Notes: a model not told the origin generated them from the letters alone. Shown: positions 34,432 to 43,598, counted from the stretch's first letter. The stretch is DNA of 62,956 bases from Flavobacteriales bacterium (GCA_029245065.1 JAQWQB010000085.1:1-62956), one strand, 5' to 3'. Program-made: numbers and translations.

Positions 34432-36867
34432 TTAATGAATCACCTCCATCATTCCACTTCGTACAATTTCATTAGAGCCATTCAATACTGATAGGTAGTA
34501 CCAACCGTTGTTCCATGAACTAACATCAAGTTGCAGTTGGTTGGTTCCTGCCTCCAAACGAAGTTCTTGTACCAACTGTCCATTCAATGTATACACTTGA
34601 AGTGAAGTGGCATCGGCGTTTTTCCATTGAACAGTTGCTGACTGACTAGCAGGGTTTGGAAACAAAGCCAATTCTTTCGCGTCAATTTCTTCAACAGAAA
34701 CATCCGGATCTCCATTCGCAAAGGCGTATTGTCCTTTGTACAACGGCTCAATAGAGACTTGTCCAGATCCGTTCGTCAAACTGCCGGCTTGCAACTCATA
34801 TGGCCCGTATTTGATCCATGGGTGGTCGCTATTCGGTCTCCAGACCAACATGATGTCGTTTTCATTGAAGCCCACAAGATCATAATCCAGTTCTTCAGGC
34901 TCCGAACCATCATAAATAAGTCGTCCGTCCATTTCAACATCTTCTGGCCAAATACCGTCTACTACCCAGTAGTGTGTCGAAGAAACCTCGTCGATGTAGT
35001 CAGCAAGGTTATTGTTATCTGGGGCAGCCCATTGGTGTTCGATTCGTACGAAAGCGCTATCACCTTCAGCAATTTCATTACACCCAAGTCTAAAGTCTAC
35101 AAATGGGCGGTTCACAGGACCAGAAGGACCATCTTCCACGTATTCATAGTCCATTCTTCCTTGGTTCAGGATGCCGTTGCTATTTAAGCTGATCAATTCA
35201 GGGAGAAAGTCAGTATCCAAGGTAATGGTGGTGTATTGTCCATCACACATAATCATGGAATTGTGCTTCACCCATTCTTGGTCCATGGCTGTTATTTCTA
35301 GCGGAACATTGCTGTAGAAATCGGGGCATTCTCTCAACTTCTGTTGTATGTAAACCGTGTTCGAAAAAGAGCCGTCTCCATTGTTTACGGTATTCACCGA
35401 ATCAATGACGAAGGTGCTAAACCCAGGCTTGTAAATTTGATCTTCGAAAAACGACGTTAAGTCCTCTCCGGTGTATTCGTTCAACAGGTCTCTGAAATCT
35501 TCAGGACGCATGTTTGAGAAGGCATTGTTCGCTTGAATAGAAGACATTCCTTGTCGGAACAACTCATCGCCCAAATAACCTCTCAAATTGTGCAATACGC
35601 TTGCTCCTTTCTGGTAGGTATGACGTCCGTAAATCACAGGATCAGGCATAGGCGATAGCGGGAAAAAGCCGCCATCCTGGATATGCACTGATTCAAGGAT
35701 AAACAACTGATTGTCTTTGATCACGTCAATAAACTCGTCTCTACCATCTCGGAATTCATAGAAAAGGAAGGAGCTGTATTCTGCTGGACCCTCTTTGATC
35801 CACATGTCGTTGTGAACCACCATGGTCACTACATCTCCCCACCAATAGTGCCCTAGTTCGTGACTGAAGAGCTCGCCGTTGCTGTTCAAGCTTTCATTGA
35901 GCATAAACTGTGGATAAGCAATATTGGTTGGAATTTCGAGTGCTCCGTCTGTTGTAAGCACGTATCCAACACGCGGCCAAACCATTGGTCCCCACCAGTA
36001 TTCGCAGGCATCAATGGCGAAATTAAGTTCGCTAAAGACGTTTTGCATTCCGCCTTGGTGTTGCGGCTTCGATGTTAGCCTGATCGGCACGGTACCGTTT
36101 TCGCCTTCGTATTCATAATCTGTGCTTTCGTAGTCTGCAACTGCTATGGCACTGAGGTATGACGGAATTGGAATGTCTAATTCAAAGGTTCGTCGAATGG
36201 TGTCTCCACCAAGAAGCACCTCATCTGTTAGGTTTCCTTGACAAGAAGGAACCATTCCGTTTGCTGCTGTCACATGGTATGTGTAGGTTGCTCTTTCAAG
36301 AAAAATATCAAAACAAGGGTACCACACTTTTCCAAAGTTCGGGGGCACTGTTGTAAGGCCTATTCCCAAGTTGTAGATGTAGTCTGATTCGAAATAAAAC
36401 CCGCCCCATCCATTGTCTTGATGCGGTTCTCCGTGGTAGTGCACCGTTAAATTTTCTTCAACGCCTACTTCCGGTGACTGATCGAAGTATACCTGAAGGA
36501 AGGCGCCATCATAATTGTAGGTCATTTGACCCCCTGCGTTGGTCACAGAATCCACTTCTAGTTCGAAGAGGTCCAGAATGATACTTTCTCTATCAGGTTC
36601 AATTGCGCTGTACGTAATTGTGGTGTGCGCTACGATGCTTTGTCCGCTATAATCCGTTACATCGATGTCGATTTCATAGTGTGAAATATCGATGGTGTCT
36701 GCTCTGAGAATGCTGGTTTGAAGCATTTTTTGCTGCTCAAGCGTCAACTTTTTGGGACGAGGTGTTTCGTGAATGTTTCGGAACACGTGACATCCACCAA
36801 TTTCGGTTTGGGCAAGTAAAGGGGAGGCAGCTAGAAAAAGGGCACAAAAGAGGATAAGGTTTTTCAT
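34432..36867 (-). CDS. Secreted M1-family aminopeptidase with type IX sorting domain
   Basis: The 811-residue product has a signal peptide (cut near LLAQT), an N-terminal beta domain, and the M1 zinc motif HELGH (His336, Glu337, His340) with the third ligand Glu359 in WIKEGPAEY. The usual exopeptidase motif GAMEN is replaced by GALEIPTN, which may alter N-terminus recognition. The final 80 residues, from LALFPNPASQSATVQW, form a type A C-terminal domain, so it should leave the cell through the type IX system and be attached to the surface. SprE/PorW of that system is at 13614. Convergent with the DUF4837 gene; a short stem covers both stops. Confidence 0.9.
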   Translation of the reverse strand: MKNLILFCALFLAASPLLAQTEIGGCHVFRNIHETPRPKKLTLEQQKMLQTSILRADTIDISHYEIDIDVTDYSGQSIVAHTTITYSAIEPDRESIILDLFELEVDSVTNAGGQMTYNYDGAFLQVYFDQSPEVGVEENLTVHYHGEPHQDNGWGGFYFESDYIYNLGIGLTTVPPNFGKVWYPCFDIFLERATYTYHVTAANGMVPSCQGNLTDEVLLGGDTIRRTFELDIPIPSYLSAIAVADYESTDYEYEGENGTVPIRLTSKPQHQGGMQNVFSELNFAIDACEYWWGPMVWPRVGYVLTTDGALEIPTNIAYPQFMLNESLNSNGELFSHELGHYWWGDVVTMVVHNDMWIKEGPAEYSSFLFYEFRDGRDEFIDVIKDNQLFILESVHIQDGGFFPLSPMPDPVIYGRHTYQKGASVLHNLRGYLGDELFRQGMSSIQANNAFSNMRPEDFRDLLNEYTGEDLTSFFEDQIYKPGFSTFVIDSVNTVNNGDGSFSNTVYIQQKLRECPDFYSNVPLEITAMDQEWVKHNSMIMCDGQYTTITLDTDFLPELISLNSNGILNQGRMDYEYVEDGPSGPVNRPFVDFRLGCNEIAEGDSAFVRIEHQWAAPDNNNLADYIDEVSSTHYWVVDGIWPEDVEMDGRLIYDGSEPEELDYDLVGFNENDIMLVWRPNSDHPWIKYGPYELQAGSLTNGSGQVSIEPLYKGQYAFANGDPDVSVEEIDAKELALFPNPASQSATVQWKNADATSLQVYTLNGQLVQELRLEAGTNQLQLDVSSWNNGWYYLSVLNGSNEIVRSGMMEVIH

Positions 36868-36931
36868 AATCTACAATGAGCATCCAAAATACACATTTGT
36901 AGTTAGTTCGAAACCACGAAGGGTGGGAAGC

Positions 36932-37723
36932 TTAGACGGAAAGTATGATTGCTATGATTCCGACAGCGAAGCAGTAGTACGAGAAATAGCGTAGTTGGCT
37001 TCGTTTTACCAATGAGATCATCCAAGTGCAGGCAAGTAATCCAGCAACGAATGCCGCCGCGAAACCGGCAGCATATACTCCCGCATTTGATGAGGTAAAA
37101 TCAACCCCTTCGCCCAACAGGTCTTTCGCCATTTTACCGAAGATGAGTGGAACAACCATTAGGAAACTGAAACGAGCTGCTTTTTCTCGGTCCACCCCAA
37201 GCAACACACTTGTTGAGATGGTAGCTCCGGAGCGAGATATTCCTGGCAGAATAGCAATGGCTTGTGCAACGCCAATAATGAGTGCGTCTACGAAGCCTAC
37301 TTTCTTATCGGTTTTCTTGGCTTTATCTGCCAGAAACAAGAGCAACCCTGTTAAAATGAGCATGCTTCCTACGAGGAGTATCTTTCCACTAAACAGCGCA
37401 TCAATTTCCTCTTCGAAAAGGACCCCAACAAGTGCGGCTGGAAACATGGAAATGATAATCTTGAGGCTGAAATTCATGGCCTCTTTGTCTTTGAAAGACA
37501 GCAAGCCTCGGAGTAAGGTGGCAATGTCTTTTCTGAAAACCACAATGGTGCTGAGCGCCGTTGCGAAATGAACGACGATGGTGAAGGTGATGCTTTCTTT
37601 AGGAACACGTTCGCTTCCAAATAGCTCTTTCACCAGCTCAAGATGTCCGCTACTGCTAACGGGAAGAAATTCGGTTAACCCCTGTACTAGACCAAGAATG
37701 ATGGCCTCTATAATGGCGCTCAT
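36932..37723 (-). CDS. uppP: Undecaprenyl-diphosphatase
   Basis: The 263-residue membrane protein has the BacA/UppP motifs LTEFLPVSSSGHLEL near the N-terminus and LPGISRSGATISTSVLLG, with the catalytic Glu, Ser, His and Arg residues present. It recycles undecaprenyl pyrophosphate for cell-wall synthesis. The gene ends the ftsX, DUF3098, uppP minus-strand run. Confidence 0.96.
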   Translation of the reverse strand: MSAIIEAIILGLVQGLTEFLPVSSSGHLELVKELFGSERVPKESITFTIVVHFATALSTIVVFRKDIATLLRGLLSFKDKEAMNFSLKIIISMFPAALVGVLFEEEIDALFSGKILLVGSMLILTGLLLFLADKAKKTDKKVGFVDALIIGVAQAIAILPGISRSGATISTSVLLGVDREKAARFSFLMVVPLIFGKMAKDLLGEGVDFTSSNAGVYAAGFAAAFVAGLLACTWMISLVKRSQLRYFSYYCFAVGIIAIILSV

Positions 37724-37747
37724 AGAAGAGAATAAGAAAAATCTGTA

Positions 37748-38002
37748 TTAAGCGTCTTTCGAGACGTTATCGTCTTTTTTCGCTGGCTTTTTCATGATGG
37801 CATACATCACAAATCCGTACCCTCCGAGGATAACAATTGGCGCCAGGGTAATTCTTCTGAAGCTAAAGATTTCTTCACTGAATTCATTTGGATCTTTCGA
37901 CCCACCACCCGACATCAGGAAAAATCCAAGTAGAAGGATCCCGATTCCAATGAGGAGAAGGATGTAGTTCTGGCGTTGAAAAGGGAATTGCTTGTTATCC
38001 AT
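37748..38002 (-). CDS. DUF3098 small membrane protein
   Basis: This 84-residue protein has two membrane helices (about 13-29 and 48-66) around GGGSKDPNEFSEEIFSFRRI, the conserved DUF3098 loop. The function is unknown, but the position between ftsX and uppP is conserved in Bacteroidota. On the minus strand TTTCTTTG sits a few bases before the ATG. Confidence 0.88.
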   Translation of the reverse strand: MDNKQFPFQRQNYILLLIGIGILLLGFFLMSGGGSKDPNEFSEEIFSFRRITLAPIVILGGYGFVMYAIMKKPAKKDDNVSKDA

Positions 38003-38040
38003 GGCGCAAAGAAACGAAATAAATGAAATAAGGAAGCAGC

Positions 38041-38913
38041 TTAATAGAGCTGATCTTGTCTTAGACGAATGTACTTATTTACAGCGAAGTGAGTTGAAAC
38101 CCAAGCGATAAGAATTCCTAAAAGAACCACAATTCCGAAAAGCTTCGCGAAAGTGAAGATGTCAATGGCTTCCAACATGTTACTAGACATTTTTCTGAAC
38201 AGCGCCATGAGCCCAACGATGACGGCAAATGCGAGTATTCCGGCAATGATGCCATACCACACTCCTTTCCGAATGAAGGGCCTTCGAATGAACCCTCTAG
38301 TTGCTCCAACGAGTTGCATGCTTTTGATGATGAACCTGCGGGAGAAAATGGAAAGGCGAATGGTGTTGTTGATGAGTGCGATGGCAATAAGCAGTAGCAA
38401 TCCAGCCAGTACCAGTAGGGGTAAGCTCGCTCGTCTCAAGTTTTCTTCCAGTTTTCCCAAGAGCACTTTTTGGTATTCTACTTCTGTCACACCTTCAACG
38501 GATCCGATGTCTTCGGCAATCCAGTTGAGGCTATCCAACGAAGCATACTGCGGTTCCAATTGGAGGTCGATGCTGGGTGGTATGGGTAGGTAACCTAAGA
38601 AATCAACGAATTCTTCGCCCAACTCCTCTTCCATTGACTGACTGGCTTTTTCTGCCGTGACGTAGTCAGCCAGTTTGGTATATGGCTGTGCTTCCAGCTG
38701 TTTTTTCACTCTGGAAATAGCGGTCTCGTCCATGTCTTTTTCCAGAAAAACCTGAACCAGAACTTGTTCGCGCAGCTGTTCTTGCCATTTTTCTCCGAAA
38801 AGGTACAGCAGAGAAATAAGCCCCAACATTGTGAGTGTCAAGGTCATACCAACTACAGTTGACAGCGAGGTGCTCCAGTTGGAACGGGTTGTTTTAAATG
38901 GCGACTTGAACAT
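38041..38913 (-). CDS. ftsX: Cell-division permease FtsX
   Basis: The 290-residue protein has four membrane helices (about 22-42, 163-181, 218-240 and 255-275) with a large periplasmic loop after the first (about 45-155). Conserved SMQLVGATRGFIRRPF and RLSIFSRRFIIKSMQ match FtsX. With FtsE ATPase (elsewhere) it couples division to peptidoglycan hydrolases, such as the M23 protein in this window. Confidence 0.94.
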   Translation of the reverse strand: MFKSPFKTTRSNWSTSLSTVVGMTLTLTMLGLISLLYLFGEKWQEQLREQVLVQVFLEKDMDETAISRVKKQLEAQPYTKLADYVTAEKASQSMEEELGEEFVDFLGYLPIPPSIDLQLEPQYASLDSLNWIAEDIGSVEGVTEVEYQKVLLGKLEENLRRASLPLLVLAGLLLLIAIALINNTIRLSIFSRRFIIKSMQLVGATRGFIRRPFIRKGVWYGIIAGILAFAVIVGLMALFRKMSSNMLEAIDIFTFAKLFGIVVLLGILIAWVSTHFAVNKYIRLRQDQLY

Positions 38914-39033
38914 GTTACAAAGAAACGGTTAAGGAGGTGTTTTTGGTGTTTTGATTGGATCAAAAGTAAACAGATGGGTGTTGATACCGCCTTCGCTAAA
39001 GCCACGGCGGATAACCATTGGGTCTTGATGCCC

Positions 39034-39132
39034 GTCGAAATCGAATTGGAGTTGGATACCTTCGGTCTGTCCATCAAACAACAGACAGGGACGCTCCGCT
39101 TGCGCGCATCTTGTTGAATAATGGTTCAGTAT
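39034..39132. repeat. REP-like repeat, copy 1
   Basis: This copy matches copy 2 over about 90 bases with small indels. It contains GTCCATCAAACAACAGACAG and CTCCGCTTGCGCGCATC, then GGTTCAGTAT. Its central hairpin is imperfect (GGGACGC against GCATCTT). Confidence 0.8.
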
Positions 39133-39271
39133 AACGTGCACAAATTAATGCTGAACGATTACAAAGTTGTTGTCGGAGGAACGAGTTTGGTTCGGAGCTT
39201 TGCACAGGGAAGGGGCTGGTGATATCCTAGTATAAACGTAAGTTATATGTAAGTGCTTGAAAAGGAAGAGA

Positions 39272-39362
39272 GTCGAAATGGGAGTTGGATACCGTTGGTT
39301 AGTCCATCAAACAACAGACAGGGATGCTCCGCTTGCGCGCATCCCGTTGAATGGTTCAGTAT
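39272..39362. repeat. REP-like repeat, copy 2
   Basis: The second copy lies about 240 bases after the first. Its core is a perfect inverted repeat, GGGATGC and GCATCCC, around an 11-base loop at 39321-39345. Confidence 0.85.
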
Positions 39363-39375
39363 GTCGTTATGAAAA

Positions 39376-39397
39376 GCATGCTCTGCTTGCGCGCATC
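39376..39397. repeat. REP-like repeat, short third copy
   Basis: Only the core CTGCTTGCGCGCATC and a few flanking bases are present, next to the stop of the aspartic-protease gene. Confidence 0.7.
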
Positions 39398-39411
39398 TAA
39401 AAAAACCGACG

Positions 39412-40317
39412 TTACCTTCTGACGTACAATTTACCACCAGGATAATCAGCAATAACGCTTCCAAGTTGTGCGAAAGCATTTCCACCAAGCGCGCCAGAAA
39501 CGCGGTTATCCATGCACATTTCAGACATGATGGTGAAATTGTAGTCTGCGCGTTTAGCGAACCAAACGGGACCAATGGTTACTTCTCCAATGCGCACTTC
39601 AGGCACTTTGATCATGTCTTCTGTGCCAACAGATACGTCGCCACCTTTGATTAATTGCCAATCTGGGTGGCCCTTGGCCCAAGCATCAAAAACAGAGGCG
39701 TTGATAAAACTTCCTGCAATAAGCGAAGCGCTAGTAAGTTGCTTTTGCGCTTCGGATGAGAGTTTAACTTGAGCGCCGGTATCAAATAACATGGGAATAG
39801 TTTGACCATCAACAACCATGAAAAAACGACCACATTTATCGGTCATGCGCAAATACGTGTCGTCAAGGAAGTAGAGGTCTGTCAAAGGCCTGCATGTGCC
39901 ATCCAAATCAGTCAACACGCGCAATTGGGATACATTGTAATCAAACTCCCAGATTTTCCCTCTGAACCATTCTCTTCCCAGCATACCGTCTGCTAGGTGC
40001 TTTCCCTTTGACCGGTACATTTTACGGGACTCAGGAAGAGGAATCTTGTACTTTGGAAAAAGGGTGTCAAACCCCGTATAGCGCCAGAAGTTTTCTCTTT
40101 TGTAACGGATTTTCAATTTCTTGAACCCCCCTTTGTACATCAGGTTTTTGCCACCGGTATCGGTATACATCAAGAGCGTGTCTCCCTTGCTGTTAGGCAC
40201 ACTGAGATAGATGAGGTTGTTCTCAAAACGCGTTGGCAAGATGGTTACTCCGTCAATTGCTGAAGACGCGAATAGTACTCCAAGGGCAACAAGTGATGCT
40301 AAAAAGAGGTGTTTCAT
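39412..40317 (-). CDS. Exported bilobed aspartic protease with two DTG motifs
   Basis: From the ATG at 40317 the product is 301 residues with a signal peptide (about 1-20). Two active-site-like motifs are visible: MYTDTGG (Asp53) and MLFDTGAQ (Asp179). Each is followed by a matching segment: ADGMLGREWF with IWEFDY, and SGALGGNAF with VIADYPGGKLYV. This repeats the DTG plus LG pattern of pepsin-like enzymes in one chain, rather than the single-DTG retropepsin type common in bacteria. The start overlaps the DUF4249 stop by 4 bases (ATGA), so it belongs to the TonB receptor operon. Activity is inferred from motifs only. Confidence 0.78.
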   Translation of the reverse strand: MKHLFLASLVALGVLFASSAIDGVTILPTRFENNLIYLSVPNSKGDTLLMYTDTGGKNLMYKGGFKKLKIRYKRENFWRYTGFDTLFPKYKIPLPESRKMYRSKGKHLADGMLGREWFRGKIWEFDYNVSQLRVLTDLDGTCRPLTDLYFLDDTYLRMTDKCGRFFMVVDGQTIPMLFDTGAQVKLSSEAQKQLTSASLIAGSFINASVFDAWAKGHPDWQLIKGGDVSVGTEDMIKVPEVRIGEVTIGPVWFAKRADYNFTIMSEMCMDNRVSGALGGNAFAQLGSVIADYPGGKLYVRR

Positions 40318-41150
40318 TCCGCAATGATCGTGCTTTTTGTAGAAATACCGGCAGCACCCCAATAACCAAGCGCTCCATTGGACAAGTTTGTCTCAACATT
40401 TGCTGGAGGGGCGTCAAATAAGCCACCATTCCATTGGGTTTCATTCATGATGCCAATGAAGATGTCGTAGGCTTCTTCGCCAATGTTATATTGCTCAATG
40501 AGCACCGTATCTCCAATAGTAGCTTCAGTCTCAATGTCGAGATAGTCTACCTCGATATCTTCTACGTAAACACCATCGTACGCCTCATCGTCAACGAAGG
40601 TCAACTCACGCAAGGTGTCACGAACAGATTCATTGTTTACATACGTTTGCCACATGTAACGGTCTCCAGTTCCAGGAAGCTCTTGGGTCCAAATTCGAAC
40701 ACTGTAGTAAGAATCTCCAGGAAACCCGAACTCTTCAAAAGGATCCAATACACGCACGTGAAGTGAGTCAACAGGTGCAACTTCTCTCAGGAAAGAAGAA
40801 GCGGTGTATTCTTCACCTTCCACCTCGATGTTGATCGTATAAGTTGTGTTTGGAACACCAGCAACAATAGGAGTTAAATACACACCAGGAGCTGTTTCAG
40901 AGAGCTCCCAATTATTGTCACCATCTGTGATGTTCAACAATGCTCCTTCTACTCTTGGTGCAGCTTCATTTGCGAAGTAGCTGGTAGTCCAAGTGAGGTT
41001 TACTTCGTGCTGTTTTTCTTCGTTGGTGAACCAACCTTCAACAACCAGGCGTCTTCCGTCCTGATCATTCAAATCAAGATCAATTCGTTCGGTGCAGCTA
41101 GCCAAAGAAATCAGGACAAGTGCGAATGATAGGGATGTGAACTTTTTCAT
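40314..41150 (-). CDS. DUF4249 lipoprotein
   Basis: This 278-residue lipoprotein (signal ending SLASC, Cys19) has the DUF4249 opening ERIDLDLNDQDGRRLVVEGW and several beta-strands. DUF4249 proteins are nearly always next to a TonB-dependent receptor, as here (5-base gap), and probably act as a surface lid or binding partner. It is followed by the aspartic protease through an ATGA overlap. Confidence 0.9.
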   Translation of the reverse strand: MKKFTSLSFALVLISLASCTERIDLDLNDQDGRRLVVEGWFTNEEKQHEVNLTWTTSYFANEAAPRVEGALLNITDGDNNWELSETAPGVYLTPIVAGVPNTTYTINIEVEGEEYTASSFLREVAPVDSLHVRVLDPFEEFGFPGDSYYSVRIWTQELPGTGDRYMWQTYVNNESVRDTLRELTFVDDEAYDGVYVEDIEVDYLDIETEATIGDTVLIEQYNIGEEAYDIFIGIMNETQWNGGLFDAPPANVETNLSNGALGYWGAAGISTKSTIIAE

Positions 41151-41155
41151 CGTGA

Positions 41156-43492
41156 TTAAAATTTGAAGTTATACGTAACAGCAGGAATGACTGGGAGCAA
41201 GTACGTTTGCTCAGCATATGTAAGCTGTGGGTTCTGTTCGTCTTGGACGAAGTTGATTGAATAAGCATTGTGCCTGTTATAGGCATTGTAAATAGAGAAC
41301 ACCCATTCTCCATCCCAGTTTCTTGTGGCATTCTTACGTGGAGTAAGGGTTGCCGAAAAGTCCAAACGGTGGTATGAAGGCATGCGTTCACCATTTCGAT
41401 CGGAGTACACCGGTACTACCATTCCAAGGTATTCGAATCGTCCTGTTGGCATGGTAACCGCATTCCCCGTGCTGTAAACCCAGTTCATCCCGAACGACCA
41501 TTTTTCATTCAATTCATAGGACACCACTACAGAGGCATCGTGTGTTCTGTCGTAGTTCGAAGGGTACCAATCGCCGTAAATTTCAGGTATGAACCGTTCT
41601 GAGCGGGCCAACGTATAGGAGGCCAAACCGGTCAATCTACCCGCTTGCTTTCTGACCATGAACTCCAATCCGTATGCGCGAGAACTTCCTGTTCTTAGCT
41701 CCCCTTCTAAGTAAGTATTCAGCAGTAGCTGGGCATGATCGCGGAAGTCAATTGTGTTCTGCATATCCTTGTAATACGCCTCAACAGATGCTTCCAACTT
41801 GTTGTTGAAGAAGTTTCTAAAATAGCCAATCGCGTACTGGTCGGCAATCTGCGGTTTGATATTCGGACTAGCAGAGAACCACACATCAAGCGGTGAGGAT
41901 GAAGTGCTGTTGGTAGCCAACTGAAGGTATTGATAGGTGCGGTTGTAACTTGCCTTCACAGAGCTAAACCCGTTGATGCGGTAATTCACCCCAATTCGCG
42001 GTTCGAAACCTCCATAGGTTTGATATGGTCCAGAGCTATGAACAGTAGAATCCACCACATTGTATTCTGAGTCGTATTGGAAAACAGTTCCTGGTCCAAC
42101 ATTCTGGAAGAGGGAGTAGCGAATTCCGTAGATCGCCGACAGTTGGTCTGTGATTTTGTGTTCGTTACTTATATAGGCTGCGTAATCAACTGAGTTGTTC
42201 AGTGGAACACGAATTTCCTGTAAAAGGGAAGGCTCCCCGGTACCTCGTGCAAAGCCTGGGTCAAGTTTTCTATAGGTTCCCGAAACGCCGAATTGAAACG
42301 TATGCGAAGGGTTTACGAAGTAGTTGTAATCGAGCTTCGCCGTGACATCCTTGATTTCAGATTCCCATAAGAAGCCAAAATCTTCATCGTCTTGCTCCAA
42401 GAAGTAATCGTAATCAGAGTACGTCAGTGTTAAGTTAGAGAAGAGCTTGTTGTTGTAAATGTGGTTCCAACGTGCGGTTCCTGTGGTGTTTCCCCAACCA
42501 AATCCGAAGATGTCGCCAAACCCGAATTTGTCTCTACCGAAATACCCACTCAAGTATACCCGGTCATCATCTCCTAGCTTGTAATTGGCTTTCAGGTTCA
42601 AGTCGTAAAAGTAGAGCTGGGTGTTTTTTACGGCTTCGTCTTTGCTGAAAATCAAGAACGCATCAGCATAGGTTCTTCGACCCGCAATCAACAAGGAACC
42701 TCTGTCTTTTTTGATCGGCCCTTCTAGCGTTAGGCGCGAAGAAATGGTTCCAATTCCTCCTTGTCCGTGCCACTCCTTATTGTTTCCATCTTTCATTCGA
42801 ATATCCAGTACCGAAGAAAGTCTTCCACCATAACGAGCAGGAATACCGCCCTTGTAGAGTTGAACGTCTTTGATGGCGTCTGAATTGAAAACAGAGAAGA
42901 AACCGAGCAAGTGTGATGCGTTGTATACAGGCGATTCGTCCAGGAGGATGAGGTTTTGATCAACAGCACCTCCTCGAACATAGAAGCCTGAACTTCCCTC
43001 TCCTGCAGCTTGCACTCCAGGGAGCAACTGTATGGCCTTGATCACATCAACCTCTCCCATGAAAGCAGGGATCTTTTTAATGGCATCCATTTGCATGTTC
43101 ACCGTTGACATTTCGGTTGATTCAATGTTCTTGGTGGCCTCTTTTTCAGCTTCAATGACCGCTTCGCCCACTTGCACCCCAACAGAGTTCAATTGAAGAT
43201 CCAGTCGGAGGTCAGCGCTGAGTTCAACTTCTTTAATGAGCTGTTCATAGCCGAGGTAAGAAATACGCAGTGTGTACTTGCCTTTGGGAAGGGTAAGTGA
43301 ATAAAAGCCGTACACGTTGGTAGCCGTACCTCGTTGAATTTCATTCACGAAGATGGTAGCACCAATGAGTTCTTCTCCAGAAGCGTTATCTGTGATGTTT
43401 CCGCTAATGGAATAATTATTCTGCGCTTGGCTACTGAAACCAAACCCCAGAAGGATTATTAAAAGAGAGAGGGAGTGTTTATACATTTTCAA
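41156..43492 (-). CDS. TonB-dependent outer-membrane receptor with CarboxypepD-like N-domain
   Basis: The 778-residue protein has a signal peptide, an N-terminal carboxypeptidase-regulatory-like domain (residues about 25-110: SISGNITDNASGEELIGATI), a plug (about 130-240, with GGAVDQNLILLDESPVYN) and a long barrel ending in VTYNFKF with the terminal Phe. It should import a ligand using TonB energy. The partner genes downstream are a DUF4249 lipoprotein and an aspartic protease, so a peptide or protein-derived ligand is plausible. There is no SusD. Confidence 0.93.
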   Translation of the reverse strand: MKMYKHSLSLLIILLGFGFSSQAQNNYSISGNITDNASGEELIGATIFVNEIQRGTATNVYGFYSLTLPKGKYTLRISYLGYEQLIKEVELSADLRLDLQLNSVGVQVGEAVIEAEKEATKNIESTEMSTVNMQMDAIKKIPAFMGEVDVIKAIQLLPGVQAAGEGSSGFYVRGGAVDQNLILLDESPVYNASHLLGFFSVFNSDAIKDVQLYKGGIPARYGGRLSSVLDIRMKDGNNKEWHGQGGIGTISSRLTLEGPIKKDRGSLLIAGRRTYADAFLIFSKDEAVKNTQLYFYDLNLKANYKLGDDDRVYLSGYFGRDKFGFGDIFGFGWGNTTGTARWNHIYNNKLFSNLTLTYSDYDYFLEQDDEDFGFLWESEIKDVTAKLDYNYFVNPSHTFQFGVSGTYRKLDPGFARGTGEPSLLQEIRVPLNNSVDYAAYISNEHKITDQLSAIYGIRYSLFQNVGPGTVFQYDSEYNVVDSTVHSSGPYQTYGGFEPRIGVNYRINGFSSVKASYNRTYQYLQLATNSTSSSPLDVWFSASPNIKPQIADQYAIGYFRNFFNNKLEASVEAYYKDMQNTIDFRDHAQLLLNTYLEGELRTGSSRAYGLEFMVRKQAGRLTGLASYTLARSERFIPEIYGDWYPSNYDRTHDASVVVSYELNEKWSFGMNWVYSTGNAVTMPTGRFEYLGMVVPVYSDRNGERMPSYHRLDFSATLTPRKNATRNWDGEWVFSIYNAYNRHNAYSINFVQDEQNPQLTYAEQTYLLPVIPAVTYNFKF

Positions 43493-43590
43493 GGTGTAGA
43501 TTCAATTGAAAGACAGCACTATCTTTAAAGGTTGCATGCAAATCAACATACGTTAGTCGACTGTTCAATGCGTTTTGTTACACGCTAACG

Positions 43591-43598
43591 CAAATTTA
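43591..43598 (-). promoter_or_regulatory. -7 element for the TonB receptor operon
   Basis: On the minus strand TAAATTTG matches TAnnTTTG. It predicts a leader of about 90 bases. The rest of the gap up to 43779 shows nothing else. Confidence 0.5.

Larger units (their letters stand above)
38914..39411. other. Intergenic region holding REP-like repeats
   Basis: This 498-base gap has no credible gene; the small minus-strand frames within it are translations of the repeats. It carries two long copies and one short copy of a repeat, described separately. Confidence 0.7.

Noticed and set aside
34420-34445. A terminator over the convergent stops of the DUF4837 and M1 genes
   Set aside because: The stem is present (AGGTG/CACCT with mismatches) but no T-run follows on either strand.
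37026-37571. A 181-codon open frame on the plus strand opposite uppP
   Set aside because: It is an antisense shadow of uppP, which has all family motifs; the antisense peptide has no recognisable features.
39034-39397. The spaced repeats as a CRISPR array
   Set aside because: Only three copies of unequal length with spacers too long and variable; no cas gene is in the window.
39243-39575. Small minus-strand frame with CAQAEH peptides
   Set aside because: It is made of the intergenic repeat and part of the aspartic-protease gene in another frame.
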